Positions 1 to 10,496 are shown, counted from the stretch's first letter. The stretch is DNA of 47,000 nucleotides from DATCZS01 sp036525795 (GCA_036525795.1 DATCZS010000096.1:1-47000), one strand, 5' to 3'. Numbers and translations: made by a program. Notes: generated by a model from the sequence alone, not told the origin.

Positions 1-82
1 ACCGCCATCGCCCCGTAGCGACCACGGATCGGAGCACGATGCCCCCGTCGGGAGGTACGAACCTGGCACGCCGCCGACCCGA

Positions 83-88
83 TAGCCT
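83..88 (+). promoter_or_regulatory. -10 box of the OmpA-like lipoprotein gene
   Basis: TAGCCT lies 7 nt before the ATG at 96, so transcription would begin at or next to the start codon (leaderless type). No clear -35 was seen. Confidence 0.5.
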
Positions 89-95
89 CTGGAGT

Positions 96-1949
96 ATGAG
101 TCGGGTGCCGAGGGTGGCGGTGTCAGGGGTTGTGGCCTTGCTTCTCGGCGCCTGCGGTCCCACCGCAGACGAACCCGCGACCACCGTCCCGCCCGCGTCC
201 ACCACCTCCGACACCCAGGTGCTGGATCCCGGCGTCGCAGAGACCTTCGAGATCGGCCGGGCCGTCACCCACCCCAACGGCACGCAGCTTCGTTTCGAGC
301 GGATCCAGTACTTCGACAACGCCACCGTGGTCGAGTTGGGGATCTCGAACGGGTCGCGATTCGAGATCGACCTGGTCAGGGGCGACACCCAGTTGATCTC
401 CGCGGCGGGGGAGACGGCAGGGCTGCTCGAGCAACTCCCCGTGACGTCGATGGGTTCGGGCGATGACGTCACGCTCAGCGCGGTGTTCGGCCCGCTCACC
501 GACCGGGGGTCGGTCTCGCTGGTGTTCAATCAGGGCGGCGGAGCATCTCCCAAGGGGTCGACCACCACGGCTCCCAGCTTCACCGTGGGACCCGTGGCCC
601 TCGACCCGGCGGCGACGCGGCCGTCGCTTCCGTCACCGGCGCCCCTCGACAGGTTGGTGATCGCCGAGAACGGGGTCGAACTGCGGCTCGACGGGATCGT
701 CTTCACCCAGACCCGGATCGGCGTCTCGGTGTCGATCCAGAACCGTTCCTCGGTGGACGCCTCGATCTCGCCCACGGCGGTCCCGTCGTTCCTGGTGGAC
801 GATCTGGGCAACCCCTACTTCCTGGTGATGCCGGAAGGGGAAGGGTTCATCTCGGTGCCGGCGGGAGAGGCCCGGCGCGGGGTGCTTTCGTTCGCCGGTC
901 GGATCGACCCGGGTGCCACCTCGCTGACGCTGGGGGTCAACGACGACCGGACCGACCGTCGCTACGCCCAGTATCCGCGGTTCGCGCTGGCGGGCATCCC
1001 GGTCACCGGAGACGACGTCGCGGCGGCGCCTCCCCCCGGGCCGATATCCCCGGGAGACGAGCAGACCCATCCGTCTGGCGTGAGCCTGCGGATCGACGCG
1101 ATCAGATTCGGGGAAGGGTCGGTGGAGGTGGACGTGATCATCGTCAACCCTCGGAACGAGCCGATCGCCGTCGCGGGGGCGCCGGCGTTCCTGGTGGACG
1201 ATTCCGGTGTCCGGCTGTCGCTGCAGACGCCGCCTCAGAATCCGAGCCTCGTGGTCGAGGAGAACAGCGAGGTGGAGGCGACGCTCGGCTTCCGCGGTCA
1301 GCTCGCCGTCGATGCCGGGCAGGTCTCATTCGTCTTCAACGAGGGAGAGCCCGGGGACGACGCCGAGTCGACGTCGCCGTCGTTCACGTTCGGTCCCTAC
1401 CCGCTCGTGCGGACCGACCCCGGGCCGGTCGAGCTCGAGGCATCGGTGTTCGTGGTCGAGGCGAGGAGCGTGCTCGTCTCGGCCGAGCTCACCGTCGTGG
1501 AGACCCAGATCCAGGCGGTGGCCTCCATCCTGCGCCAGTTCGATGCCACCCCGGTCGATGGCGGGTTCCGGCTGACGCTCCCGGACGACATCCTCTTCGA
1601 CTTCGGATCGTCGGGGTTGCGCGACGACGCCCTCCAGTCGCTGGCCCTCATCCGCGACGTCCTGGACTACTTCGAGGGGGACGAGGTGGTGGTGGTCGGA
1701 CACACCGACTCGATCGGATCCGCGTCGTCCAATCAGGCGCTGTCGGTCGCTCGGGCGAGCAGCGTCGTGGACGCCCTCGCCCGGGAGCTGGGAATCGGTG
1801 AGGAGCGGCTCACCGCAGAGGGGCGGGGAGCGTCCGAGCCGGTGGCGCCGAATGTCAATCCGGACGGCAGCGACAACCCGGAGGGTCGTCAGCTCAACCG
1901 GCGCGTCGAGATCTTCGTCCTCACCGATCGGCCGCTCCCCCGGGGATGA
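96..1949 (+). CDS. OmpA-family lipoprotein with three Ig-like repeats
   Basis: 617 aa. The N-terminus is a lipoprotein signal peptide ending in LLGAC, with C20 as the lipidation site, then a Thr/Ser/Pro-rich linker. Three related beta-rich segments follow (about 45-180, 200-310, 325-450), each with blocks such as VPSFLVDD/APAFLVDD and ending in a phrase like SPSFTFGP; they resemble DUF4352-type Ig-like folds. Residues about 500-610 form an OmpA C-terminal domain (ILFDFGS, VVVVGHTDSIG, RRVEIF) that in the family binds peptidoglycan. I infer a surface lipoprotein that anchors the envelope to the wall. The ATG at 96 is preferred over one at 39 because it opens the signal peptide and has a -10 box just upstream. 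The gene converges on hspR with only 3 nt between stops. Confidence 0.85.
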   Translation: MSRVPRVAVSGVVALLLGACGPTADEPATTVPPASTTSDTQVLDPGVAETFEIGRAVTHPNGTQLRFERIQYFDNATVVELGISNGSRFEIDLVRGDTQLISAAGETAGLLEQLPVTSMGSGDDVTLSAVFGPLTDRGSVSLVFNQGGGASPKGSTTTAPSFTVGPVALDPAATRPSLPSPAPLDRLVIAENGVELRLDGIVFTQTRIGVSVSIQNRSSVDASISPTAVPSFLVDDLGNPYFLVMPEGEGFISVPAGEARRGVLSFAGRIDPGATSLTLGVNDDRTDRRYAQYPRFALAGIPVTGDDVAAAPPPGPISPGDEQTHPSGVSLRIDAIRFGEGSVEVDVIIVNPRNEPIAVAGAPAFLVDDSGVRLSLQTPPQNPSLVVEENSEVEATLGFRGQLAVDAGQVSFVFNEGEPGDDAESTSPSFTFGPYPLVRTDPGPVELEASVFVVEARSVLVSAELTVVETQIQAVASILRQFDATPVDGGFRLTLPDDILFDFGSSGLRDDALQSLALIRDVLDYFEGDEVVVVGHTDSIGSASSNQALSVARASSVVDALARELGIGEERLTAEGRGASEPVAPNVNPDGSDNPEGRQLNRRVEIFVLTDRPLPRG

Positions 1950-1952
1950 GCG

Positions 1953-2363
1953 TCAGCGCTGACGCCGGTCGCGGCCGGGGACGTCGGGGAGCATCTGGGA
2001 GCGCAGCACGATCTCTCTTCGGTGGGCCTGATGTGCCGCCTCCACCGCCCGTATGGCCTCGGCCCTGGTGCGGGTCAACTCCTCCTGGAGCGCCTCCACC
2101 TTGCCTTCGAGGCGTTCGATCTTCGACTGAAGCGCCATGACCCGCTTGACGCCCGCCAGGTTCAATCCCTGTTCGGTGAGGTCCTGGATCAGGTTGAGGA
2201 GGTCGATGTCGGCCTGGGAGTAGCGGCGGGTTCCTCCGGGGGTGCGGTACGGTTCGATCAATCCCTTGCGCTCATAGATACGCAGCGTCTGCGGATGCAT
2301 GCCCGCCAGCTCGGCCGCCACCGAGATCACGAACACCGCTCGTCCTCGCTCGCGGTCCTTCAC
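1953..2363 (-). CDS. hspR: HspR, MerR-family heat-shock repressor
   Basis: 136 aa. The N-terminal MerR winged helix is plain (SVAAELAGMHPQTLRIYERKG and the wing TPGGTRRYS), followed by a coiled coil (about 65-110) that would dimerise the protein, and a basic tail. In actinobacteria HspR represses the dnaK operon with DnaK as co-repressor. It starts with GTG one base after the dnaJ stop, with GGAGGTGA inside the end of dnaJ as ribosome-binding site, so it is translationally coupled as the last gene of dnaK-grpE-dnaJ-hspR. Gene order and sequence make the call secure. Confidence 0.95.
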   Translation of the reverse strand: MKDRERGRAVFVISVAAELAGMHPQTLRIYERKGLIEPYRTPGGTRRYSQADIDLLNLIQDLTEQGLNLAGVKRVMALQSKIERLEGKVEALQEELTRTRAEAIRAVEAAHQAHRREIVLRSQMLPDVPGRDRRQR

Positions 2364-2364
2364 G

Positions 2365-3510
2365 TCAGGTCACCTCCTGTGCAGATGATGATGCCCCGAG
2401 ATGCGATCGGATGTCCTCGGGCTCGTAGGTTCGGAGTTGTTCGAGCAGTTTCTTCTCGTCGCGCGACACCCGCTTCGGGACCAGCACCTCGATCCGGACG
2501 AGGAGGTCGCCCACCCTTCCCTTGGCCGGTTGGACGCCTTTGCCCCTCACCCTGAACGTGCGTCCGCTCTGGGTTCCCGCCGGGACCCGCAGGGTGACAT
2601 GGTCGTCGAGAGTGGGGACCTCCACCTTGGTGCCGAGAGCTGCTTCGGTGTAGGTGATGGGCACGGTCAGCGTGAGGTCGTTGCCTTTCCGCCCGAACAG
2701 CGGGTGGGCGGAAACGTGGACCTGCACGATGAGATCGCCGGGTGGCCCGCCCCCCGGTCCCGGGGCCCCCTTCCCGGAGAGACGGATGGTGGCGCCGTCG
2801 CGGATGCCGGCGGGAATCTTCACCTTGATCGTTCTCGTCCGTACTTCCGTCCCCCGTCCGCGGCATGTGGTGCAGGGACTGTCGATCAGCTTGCCGGCCC
2901 CCCGGCACTGGGGGCACGTCTGGGGGAAGGCGAAGAGACCCTGGCTCTGGGCCACCTGGCCCGCTCCTTTGCAGGTGGGGCAGGAGTGGGCGACGGTGCC
3001 CGGTTCGGCGCCGGTGCCGCGGCAGCGACTGCAGATCGTCTCGCCCCGGACCGAGACCGAGGTGGTGACACCCCCGACGGCGTCTTCGAAGGACAGATGG
3101 AGCTCGGCGGTGGCGTCTGCTCCTCTTCGGGCACCGCCGCCTCTCGATCCTCCGAACCCACCGAACAGGTCGCCGAGGCCACCCGCTCCTCCGAACAGGT
3201 CACCGAGGTCCTCCATGCGGATCCGCTGTCCGCCGGCGGCAAACGGGCCGGCGCCCGCGAACCCGCCGAAGCCTCCGGCACCGAGGCGGCGCACCTCGTC
3301 GTATTCGGCTCGCTTCTCCGGGTCCGAGAGGATGGAGTTGGCCTCCGACACGTCTTTGAAACGGTCTTCTGCCGTGGCGTCGTTGGGGTTGGCGTCTGGA
3401 TGGAGCTTCTGGGCGAGTTTGCGATAGGCGCGTTTGATCTCGTCCTGCGTGGCCGATTTCGTGACCCCGAGGATCGCGTAGAAGTCCTTCTCGAGCCACT
3501 CTCGATTCAC
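2365..3510 (-). CDS. dnaJ: DnaJ co-chaperone
   Basis: 381 aa. The J domain (residues 8-75) carries the HPD motif that stimulates the DnaK ATPase. A Gly/Phe-rich linker (about 80-130) follows, then a zinc region with four CxxCxGxG repeats (CSRCRGTG, CPTCKGAG, CPQCRGAG, CTTCRGRG) binding two zinc ions, then the C-terminal substrate-binding beta domains. This is a complete type I DnaJ of normal length. The GTG start overlaps the grpE stop as GTGA, indicating translational coupling. Confidence 0.96.
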   Translation of the reverse strand: MNREWLEKDFYAILGVTKSATQDEIKRAYRKLAQKLHPDANPNDATAEDRFKDVSEANSILSDPEKRAEYDEVRRLGAGGFGGFAGAGPFAAGGQRIRMEDLGDLFGGAGGLGDLFGGFGGSRGGGARRGADATAELHLSFEDAVGGVTTSVSVRGETICSRCRGTGAEPGTVAHSCPTCKGAGQVAQSQGLFAFPQTCPQCRGAGKLIDSPCTTCRGRGTEVRTRTIKVKIPAGIRDGATIRLSGKGAPGPGGGPPGDLIVQVHVSAHPLFGRKGNDLTLTVPITYTEAALGTKVEVPTLDDHVTLRVPAGTQSGRTFRVRGKGVQPAKGRVGDLLVRIEVLVPKRVSRDEKKLLEQLRTYEPEDIRSHLGASSSAQEVT

Positions 3511-4121
3511 TCGGCCTCCAGCGCCACCAGCGTCGCCCTGATCACCCTTCCATGCAGTCGGTACCCCCGGCGGAGCTCCTGGGAGACGACCAGTCGATCA
3601 CCGTCGCCCGACGACATCACCGCCTCATGCAGCTCCGGATCGAAGGGCTCGCCCACGGCGAAGATCACCTCGAGGCCCTCTTTGGTCAGGACGTCGAGCA
3701 GCTGGGCGTGGGTCCCGCGCATCCCGCCGAGCAGCTTCTCCTCGGTCTCGGTGTCGGCCTCGATCGACAGCGCGGCGTCGAAGCTGTCGAGAACCGGGAG
3801 GACCGCCTTCACCACCCTCTCGGACGCCCGATCCACCAGTAGTTGCTGTTCCCGGGTCACCCGTTTGCGGAAGTTCTCGAAGTCGGCGGCCACCCGCCTC
3901 AGGTCGTCGAGATACGAGCTCGCGTCATTGCGCGCCTCGTCGAGCGCCCGCAACAGCGCGTCGCGCGCCTCGGCGGGATCCTCCGGAAGGCTCAGCCCGA
4001 GGGACGCGGGATCCGGCGTGCCCGACTCGTCTTCGGTGTGAACCATCGCGGCCTCGCCCGTATCGACCGTCGGCCCGCTCTCGACGTCCTCGACGGGGAT
4101 GTCAGTCATGGCGATGCTCAC
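3507..4121 (-). CDS. grpE: GrpE nucleotide-exchange factor
   Basis: 204 aa. An acidic, disordered N-terminus (1-55) precedes a long helix (about 60-115, with YLDDLRRVAADFENFRKR) and the C-terminal beta domain ending GYRLHGRVIRATLVALE, as in GrpE. It releases ADP from DnaK. The GTG at 4121 gives the longest form; an ATG at 4109 is equally possible because neither has a strong ribosome-binding site. It lies 21 nt after dnaK and overlaps dnaJ by 4 nt. Confidence 0.94.
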   Translation of the reverse strand: MSIAMTDIPVEDVESGPTVDTGEAAMVHTEDESGTPDPASLGLSLPEDPAEARDALLRALDEARNDASSYLDDLRRVAADFENFRKRVTREQQLLVDRASERVVKAVLPVLDSFDAALSIEADTETEEKLLGGMRGTHAQLLDVLTKEGLEVIFAVGEPFDPELHEAVMSSGDGDRLVVSQELRRGYRLHGRVIRATLVALEAE

Positions 4122-4142
4122 GGGAGGGGGGATGACACGACA

Positions 4143-5969
<1,827 letters not shown>

Positions 5970-6013
5970 GTGGGCTCCTCCAGGAGGTTCAGTGTGTGTG
6001 GTGGACACCACCT

Positions 6014-6055
6014 ACCCTACTCGAATGTAAGCCCTACGGCTAGCAGAACTTGAGC
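6014..6055 (-). promoter_or_regulatory. Candidate dnaK promoter with HspR-like half-sites
   Basis: On the minus strand, TACATT (6024-6029) or TAGGGT (6014-6019) could be the -10 box. GCTCAAG (6049-6055) and TTCGAGT (6019-6025) resemble the half-sites of the HspR element CTTGAGT-N7-ACTCAAG, but they are 23 nt apart and in the opposite order, so this is not a standard HAIR. No CIRCE element was found. The rest of the gap to 6291 shows no gene. Confidence 0.3.
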
Positions 6056-6261
6056 GTGCTCGTATCAGATTTGCGTTCGCGGCGGCCCCCCGACCGGGGG
6101 ATTCATCGTCGCCGGCGCGACCGGTCGGATGGGCCGGACGTCGTCGTTGGGAGACGCCTCGCCGGGCGGGGCCTGCCCCCGCAGCCGGTGATCCCTCGTC
6201 GTCGGGGCCGGCGCCACCCGACGGTGGGAGCGGCGGCGGAGACAGGAGAGGATGGCTGGGG

Positions 6262-6267
6262 TAGCCT
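6262..6267 (+). promoter_or_regulatory. -10 box upstream of the RskA-like gene
   Basis: TAGCCT lies 24 nt before the ATG at 6292, leaving a short leader that contains CCAGGAGC as a ribosome-binding site. Confidence 0.4.
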
Positions 6268-6291
6268 TGGCCCTCCAGGAGCACCGCCGAC

Positions 6292-6789
6292 ATGACCAGC
6301 CCAACCGCCCAAGGCGACGTGGAGACGCCCCACACCCCGACACCCGAGGAGCGCCGTGCGCGGCGCCGGGGCAGCATGTTCGGGGCGATCGCCGGCACGG
6401 CCGCCGCCGTGTTCGCGGTGGCATTCGTCGGACTGACGTTGTGGTCGCCCGACGGGAGCGTGGTTCTGATCGAACTCGAGGGCACCGATGCCGCCCCCGA
6501 CGCCTCCGGTCGGGCGGTGCTGACCGCCACCGGGTCGGGGACATCGGTCGAGCTCGACATCCGCGATCTGCCCCCGGCGCCGGCCGGTTCGTACTACCAG
6601 GCATGGCTGCACGGAACCCCGGGGGCCGTCTCGATCGGGACGTTCCACCTGCGGGACGGTTCCGACGGGATCAGCCTGTGGTCGGGTGTGGGCGCCGACG
6701 CGTATCCGGTGGTGATGGTGACCGTGCAGAGCGAGGGGAGCGCGATCGCTCCCGGCCAACTGGTTCTGGTGGGGCGGACCGGCGGCTGA
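6292..6789 (+). CDS. Single-pass membrane protein with RskA-type anti-sigma C-terminal domain
   Basis: 165 aa. A basic cytoplasmic N-terminus (EERRARRRGS) leads into one membrane helix (about 31-50), then an extracytoplasmic beta domain with SYYQAWLHG, IGTFHLRDG and VVMVTVQSEG, blocks typical of the RskA/anti-sigma-K C-terminal domain. The zinc-binding anti-sigma domain that normally sits before the membrane helix is absent, and no sigma-factor gene is nearby, so calling it an anti-sigma factor would be unsafe. It converges with the acetyltransferase gene, 3 nt between stops. Confidence 0.75.
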   Translation: MTSPTAQGDVETPHTPTPEERRARRRGSMFGAIAGTAAAVFAVAFVGLTLWSPDGSVVLIELEGTDAAPDASGRAVLTATGSGTSVELDIRDLPPAPAGSYYQAWLHGTPGAVSIGTFHLRDGSDGISLWSGVGADAYPVVMVTVQSEGSAIAPGQLVLVGRTGG

Positions 6790-6792
6790 GGC

Positions 6793-7464
6793 TCAGGACG
6801 GGGCCGCGTCGAACAGTCCGAGGATCCGCCAACCGCGGTCGGGGAAGCCGGATGCATCGGCGGTGCGCGCCGAGGCGGCGTTGGTGGGGGAGTGCAGGTA
6901 GGTCGGAATCGCTCCGGACTCCAGCACACGGTGAGCCGCCTGGGCCACCAGACGCCTCGCCCATCCCTTTCCCCTGTGACCCGGTTCGGTGACCACGGCC
7001 AGTTCGTGTCCCCACGCGTTGTGCACTTTGCGTCCCACGCCTGCAGCCACCCCATCGCCGGTGAACGCCACGAGGACGTCTGCGTTGAACGGCTGAAGCC
7101 AGCTCGGAATGCGCGGATCGTGGGGCGGCACCCAGGTGCCAGGGTGGTCGGTCGGGGCAGGGTCGTCGCTCCAGCGGAACACCCCGCTGACGAAGCGCCA
7201 GCCGTCGAGGCCGAGGGCCCCCGCCAGACCGGCGGCGATCGTTTCGACGTCATCGCCCAGGGCCTGCACGGCTCCGACCGTCGAGGGCGGCACGGAGAGA
7301 ACGGTTCCCTCCGGCGTCTGGATCCCGGCAACCGGCCTCGCCCGTCCGTTCCAGCCCGGCTGTTCCCGGCGCACGGACCCCACGATGGTCACCTTCCCCC
7401 GAGCCGGGGGCCACGATCCCAGCCAGTCCTCGAGATGGCGGAAGAGGCGGTCATCCTGTTGCAC
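6793..7464 (-). CDS. GNAT-family N-acetyltransferase
   Basis: 223 aa from the GTG at 7464. The acetyl-CoA-binding region is clear in the C-terminal half: LAVVTEPGHRGKGWARRLVAQAAHRV, with the loop HRGKGWA matching the GNAT Q/RxxGxG/A pattern, followed by YLHSPTNAASARTADASGFPDRG. The N-terminal half (WLGSWPPARGKVTIVGS, VSGVFRWSDDP) is less conserved and probably binds the acceptor, which is unknown. The start is the least certain part: the frame stays open far upstream across the divergent glutamate-dehydrogenase gene, but that extension is antisense. A weak box, CACACT, lies 6 nt before the GTG. Confidence 0.75.
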   Translation of the reverse strand: MQQDDRLFRHLEDWLGSWPPARGKVTIVGSVRREQPGWNGRARPVAGIQTPEGTVLSVPPSTVGAVQALGDDVETIAAGLAGALGLDGWRFVSGVFRWSDDPAPTDHPGTWVPPHDPRIPSWLQPFNADVLVAFTGDGVAAGVGRKVHNAWGHELAVVTEPGHRGKGWARRLVAQAAHRVLESGAIPTYLHSPTNAASARTADASGFPDRGWRILGLFDAAPS

Positions 7465-7620
7465 AGGCCCAGTGTGGCCGCGTTTCGCCCGACTGTCGCC
7501 GACGAACACGAGGGAACATTCATCGTTCCGGGCGTCTCCTTGCACAGCGGGGGCTTCCGGCCCTTGGATCACTCGGATCGCCCCGGTATCGCGGGAGGCA
7601 GAGAGCAATCCAGGAGCAGG

Positions 7621-8976
7621 ATGATCACCGCGCTCGCCGCCTCGGAGGACCTCGACCTCCATCACATCGCCCGCGTCCAGTACGACAGGGCGGTGCCGTT
7701 CGCTGAGGAACTGGCGGGGTGGCGGGGCATCGCCCAGTGGCTGTTCGAGCCCGAGCGGATCGTCGAGGTCGTGTTGCCCGTCGAGATGGACGACGGGTAC
7801 GTCCACATCTTTCGCGGGTACCGGGTGCTGCACTCGGACGTCCGCGGCCCGGGGAAGGGCGGCATCCGCTTCCATCCCTCCACCGGCCGATCCGAGGTGG
7901 AGGCGCTCGCCACCTGGATGACGTGGAAGTGCGCCCTGGTGGACGTTCCCTTCGGCGGGGCCAAGGGCGGCGTGGATTGCGACCCGCGGGAGATGTCGAT
8001 ACGGGAGAAGGAGCGACTGACCCGTCGTTTCACGGTGGCGCTCGGAGACCTGATCGGCCCCCACACCGACATCCCGGCTCCCGATCTCTATACCGACGCC
8101 CAGACGATGTCGTGGATCTACGACACGTTCTCGGTGATGCATCCCGGCCAGTCGAATCTGCCGGTGGTCACCGGCAAGCCGGTGTCGCTCGGCGGCCTTC
8201 CGGCTCGCGCCGGTGCCACCGCCCAGGGGGCGTTCTTCGTCGCCGAGCACTTCCTGGAGTTGGGCGGCGCTCCCGGACTCGAGATCTCGGGTGCCCGGGT
8301 GGTGATCCAGGGATTCGGGGCGGCGGGTCGCCATGCGGCCCATCTGTTCCACGAGGCGGGCTCGGTGATCGTCGGCGTGTCCGACTCCCAAGGAGGGGTC
8401 TACTCCGAGACGGGACTCGATCCGATCCGCCTCGGACGCCACAAGGACGCCACGGGAACGGTATTGGGGTTCGACGACACCGTCGAGGTCACGTCGACCG
8501 GTGTCCTCGAGGCCCCCTGCGACATCCTCATCCCTGCCGCCATCGAGAACCAGATCACCCGGGAGAACGCCGAGCACGTCACCGCTCGGGTGGTGGTGGA
8601 GGCGGCCAACGGACCCGTCACGCCGGGGGCGGACGACATTCTGGTGGGCCGGGGGGTCAAGGTGATTCCCGACATCCTGGCCAATGCCGGCGGCGTCGTC
8701 GTCAGCTATTTCGAGTGGGCCCAGAACATCGAGAACCAGCGGTGGGAAGACACCAAGGTCAACGATCAGCTCAGGCGGAAGATGCGCCGGGCAACCGAGG
8801 TGGTGCTCACCAAGCGAGCATCGCTCGCCGAGTCGATCGACATGTACCGGAAGCGCTGGGCCCGGGTGCGACCCGACGACCCCGAGATCCCGCTCCCCGA
8901 TCTGAGGACCGCCGCGACGACGGTGGCGGTGCAGCGCTGTCGCGAGGCCGCGCTGCAGCGTGGCGTGTGGCCGTGA
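7621..8976 (+). CDS. Glutamate dehydrogenase family (Glu/Leu/Phe/Val dehydrogenase)
   Basis: 451 aa. The catalytic domain contains PGKGGIRFHP, ATWMTWKCALVDVPFGGAKGG (with the catalytic lysine in GGAKGG) and PDLYTDAQTMSWIYD; the Rossmann domain has VVIQGFGAAGRHAAHLF and later CDILIPAAIENQIT and ANAGGVVVSYFEWAQN. It would reversibly deaminate an amino acid, most likely glutamate, to the 2-oxo acid with NAD(P)+. Substrate and cofactor choice cannot be settled by eye. The ATG at 7621 has an AGGAG site (CCAGGAGCAGG). The C-terminal tail (RVRPDDPEIPLPDLRTAATTV) is slightly longer than in short GDHs. Divergent from the acetyltransferase. Confidence 0.92.
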   Translation: MITALAASEDLDLHHIARVQYDRAVPFAEELAGWRGIAQWLFEPERIVEVVLPVEMDDGYVHIFRGYRVLHSDVRGPGKGGIRFHPSTGRSEVEALATWMTWKCALVDVPFGGAKGGVDCDPREMSIREKERLTRRFTVALGDLIGPHTDIPAPDLYTDAQTMSWIYDTFSVMHPGQSNLPVVTGKPVSLGGLPARAGATAQGAFFVAEHFLELGGAPGLEISGARVVIQGFGAAGRHAAHLFHEAGSVIVGVSDSQGGVYSETGLDPIRLGRHKDATGTVLGFDDTVEVTSTGVLEAPCDILIPAAIENQITRENAEHVTARVVVEAANGPVTPGADDILVGRGVKVIPDILANAGGVVVSYFEWAQNIENQRWEDTKVNDQLRRKMRRATEVVLTKRASLAESIDMYRKRWARVRPDDPEIPLPDLRTAATTVAVQRCREAALQRGVWP

Positions 8977-9144
8977 TCCGTGGAAGGGATCCGGGGGCCC
9001 GGGCGGCCCCGACGGTGCGAACCCGCCAACGGGCGCCGTGACTGGGGGCGTCCGGCGCCGCGACTGACTGTCTGTGCGGCGTTGCCGGTGGATGCGGTGG
9101 TCCCGGCCCGGATTCCGCCGGGTCGGGTGGCTGGACGAAAGGGT

Positions 9145-9178
9145 GGGGGCGGCCACCCTGTCCGGGTGGGCCGCCCCC
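9145..9178. terminator. GC-rich terminator-like hairpin
   Basis: GGGGGCGGCC and GGCCGCCCCC form perfect 10-bp arms, extended inward by ACCC/GGGT around the loop TGTCC with one bulged G. It lies about 170 nt after the glutamate-dehydrogenase stop and 140 nt before the exporter gene. No T-run follows. The rest of the 340-nt gap 8977-9316 shows no gene. Confidence 0.55.
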
Positions 9179-9304
9179 GACTCCGCTCCGCTTCGCGTCC
9201 GGAGACGCATCCTCTCCATCGACCAAATCGGCCCGCGGAGTGGAGTGGCATATCCGATGCGCTCCCCGGGACTAGTCACTTTCCCCCGCCACCGTCAGTC
9301 GGCA

Positions 9305-9310
9305 TATGCT
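9305..9310 (+). promoter_or_regulatory. -10 box of the AI-2E-type exporter gene
   Basis: TATGCT lies 6 nt before the ATG at 9317 (leaderless geometry). Confidence 0.5.
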
Positions 9311-9316
9311 CTCGCC

Positions 9317-10462
9317 ATGGCAGACGCACCCACCCCGGGCTGGCTGAACCGGGCGGCGGCCTTCAGCTGGCGCTACCTGTTGTTCCTGGCGGCCGTCTAC
9401 GTCACGTTCGAGGCGATTGTGATCGTGAAGGTGGTCATGCTTCCCATCATTCTCGGGCTGTTCGCCGCCTCGGTCCTCAGTCCCGTCGTCCAGCGTTTGA
9501 AGGCGCGTGGATGGTCGCCGGCGCTGTCCACCTGGGGCGCCATTCTCGGTCTCGTCCCGCTGGTGGCCGGGTTTGTGTTCCTGCTCGTCCCGTCGTTCGC
9601 CGACGGGATCGAGCCGCTGGGCCTGGCGCTTGAGGAGTCGGTGCAATCCGCCACCGAATGGCTGAGCGAAGGGCCGCTGCGGTTGTCGGAGACCGACATC
9701 GAGAACTACGTCGATCAGGCGATCGAACAGATTCGCTCCAACGCCGGGGCGATCACCACCGGCGTGCTCGGCGGGGCCACCGTTGCCTTCGAGATCGTCA
9801 CCGGCCTGGTGTTCACCCTGCTGGTCTCGTTCTTCTACTTGAAGGACGGCGATCGTGCGTTCCGTGCCCTGCTCGAGCGCGTGTCCGATCCCGAGCGGAC
9901 GCGCCGGGGTCTGGAGGCTGCCTGGCGAACCCTGTCCGGATACGTGCGAGGCCTGGCGCTGATCGGCCTGATCGATGCCGTGTTCATCGGGATCGGTCTG
10001 GCGCTGGTCGGCACTCCGCTCGTGCTCCCGCTGATGACGGTGGTGTTCATCGGCGGTTTCTTCCCGATCATCGGTGCCTTCGTGTCGGGCTTGCTGGCAG
10101 TGGCGGTGTCGTTCGTGAACGGCGGTGTGACCGATGCGCTGATCGTTCTGGCGGTGGTGGTGGGGGTGCAACAGTTCGAGGGCAATGTGCTTCACCCGAT
10201 CGTCTTCAAACGGGCGCTGTCGCTCCATCCGCTGGTGATCCTCCTGGCGATCGGCGTCGGCGGAGTGGCCTTCGGCATCGTCGGCGCCTTTCTCGCCGTG
10301 CCGCTCACAGGGGTGGCGGTGGCGGTCCATCAGGCGGTCGGCGTCGACGCGGATCGGAGCGTGGTCGCCCTCCTCAGCAGCCGCCCGTACGAGCGGGTCC
10401 CGGATGCGCCGGTGAGCGACGAGGGCGGTGACGGCGGGACGGACCAGGCCTCCGGCGAGTGA
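9317..10462 (+). CDS. AI-2E family transporter (PerM/TqsA-like)
   Basis: 381 aa integral membrane protein. The order is typical of the family: a pair of N-terminal helices (about 20-75, with VVMLPIILGLFAASVLSPVVQRLKARG), another helix near 80-95, a cytoplasmic/periplasmic helical region (100-160), then helices with LVSFFYLKDGD, LIGLIDAVFIGIGLALVGTP, VVFIGGFFPIIGAFVSG and the C-terminal HPIVFKRALSLHPLVILLAIGVGG...AFLAVPL. Members export small molecules such as AI-2 or act in ion balance; the substrate here is unknown. The ATG at 9317 is preferred because it precedes the first helix and has a -10 box 6 nt away. A disordered acidic tail ends the protein. Confidence 0.88.
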   Translation: MADAPTPGWLNRAAAFSWRYLLFLAAVYVTFEAIVIVKVVMLPIILGLFAASVLSPVVQRLKARGWSPALSTWGAILGLVPLVAGFVFLLVPSFADGIEPLGLALEESVQSATEWLSEGPLRLSETDIENYVDQAIEQIRSNAGAITTGVLGGATVAFEIVTGLVFTLLVSFFYLKDGDRAFRALLERVSDPERTRRGLEAAWRTLSGYVRGLALIGLIDAVFIGIGLALVGTPLVLPLMTVVFIGGFFPIIGAFVSGLLAVAVSFVNGGVTDALIVLAVVVGVQQFEGNVLHPIVFKRALSLHPLVILLAIGVGGVAFGIVGAFLAVPLTGVAVAVHQAVGVDADRSVVALLSSRPYERVPDAPVSDEGGDGGTDQASGE

Positions 10463-10496
10463 GCCATCGCTCCGGGCGCGTCCAAGGGCCGGTCAC

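Noticed and set aside
6012..6291. Possible small gene between dnaK and the RskA-like gene.
   Set aside because: The frames here are Arg/Pro-rich with no ribosome-binding site or motif; the stretch is better seen as promoter region.
7465..9279. Upstream extension of the acetyltransferase frame on the minus strand.
   Set aside because: Antisense to the glutamate-dehydrogenase-family gene; no domain in the extension, and the acetyltransferase homology is covered from the GTG at 7464.
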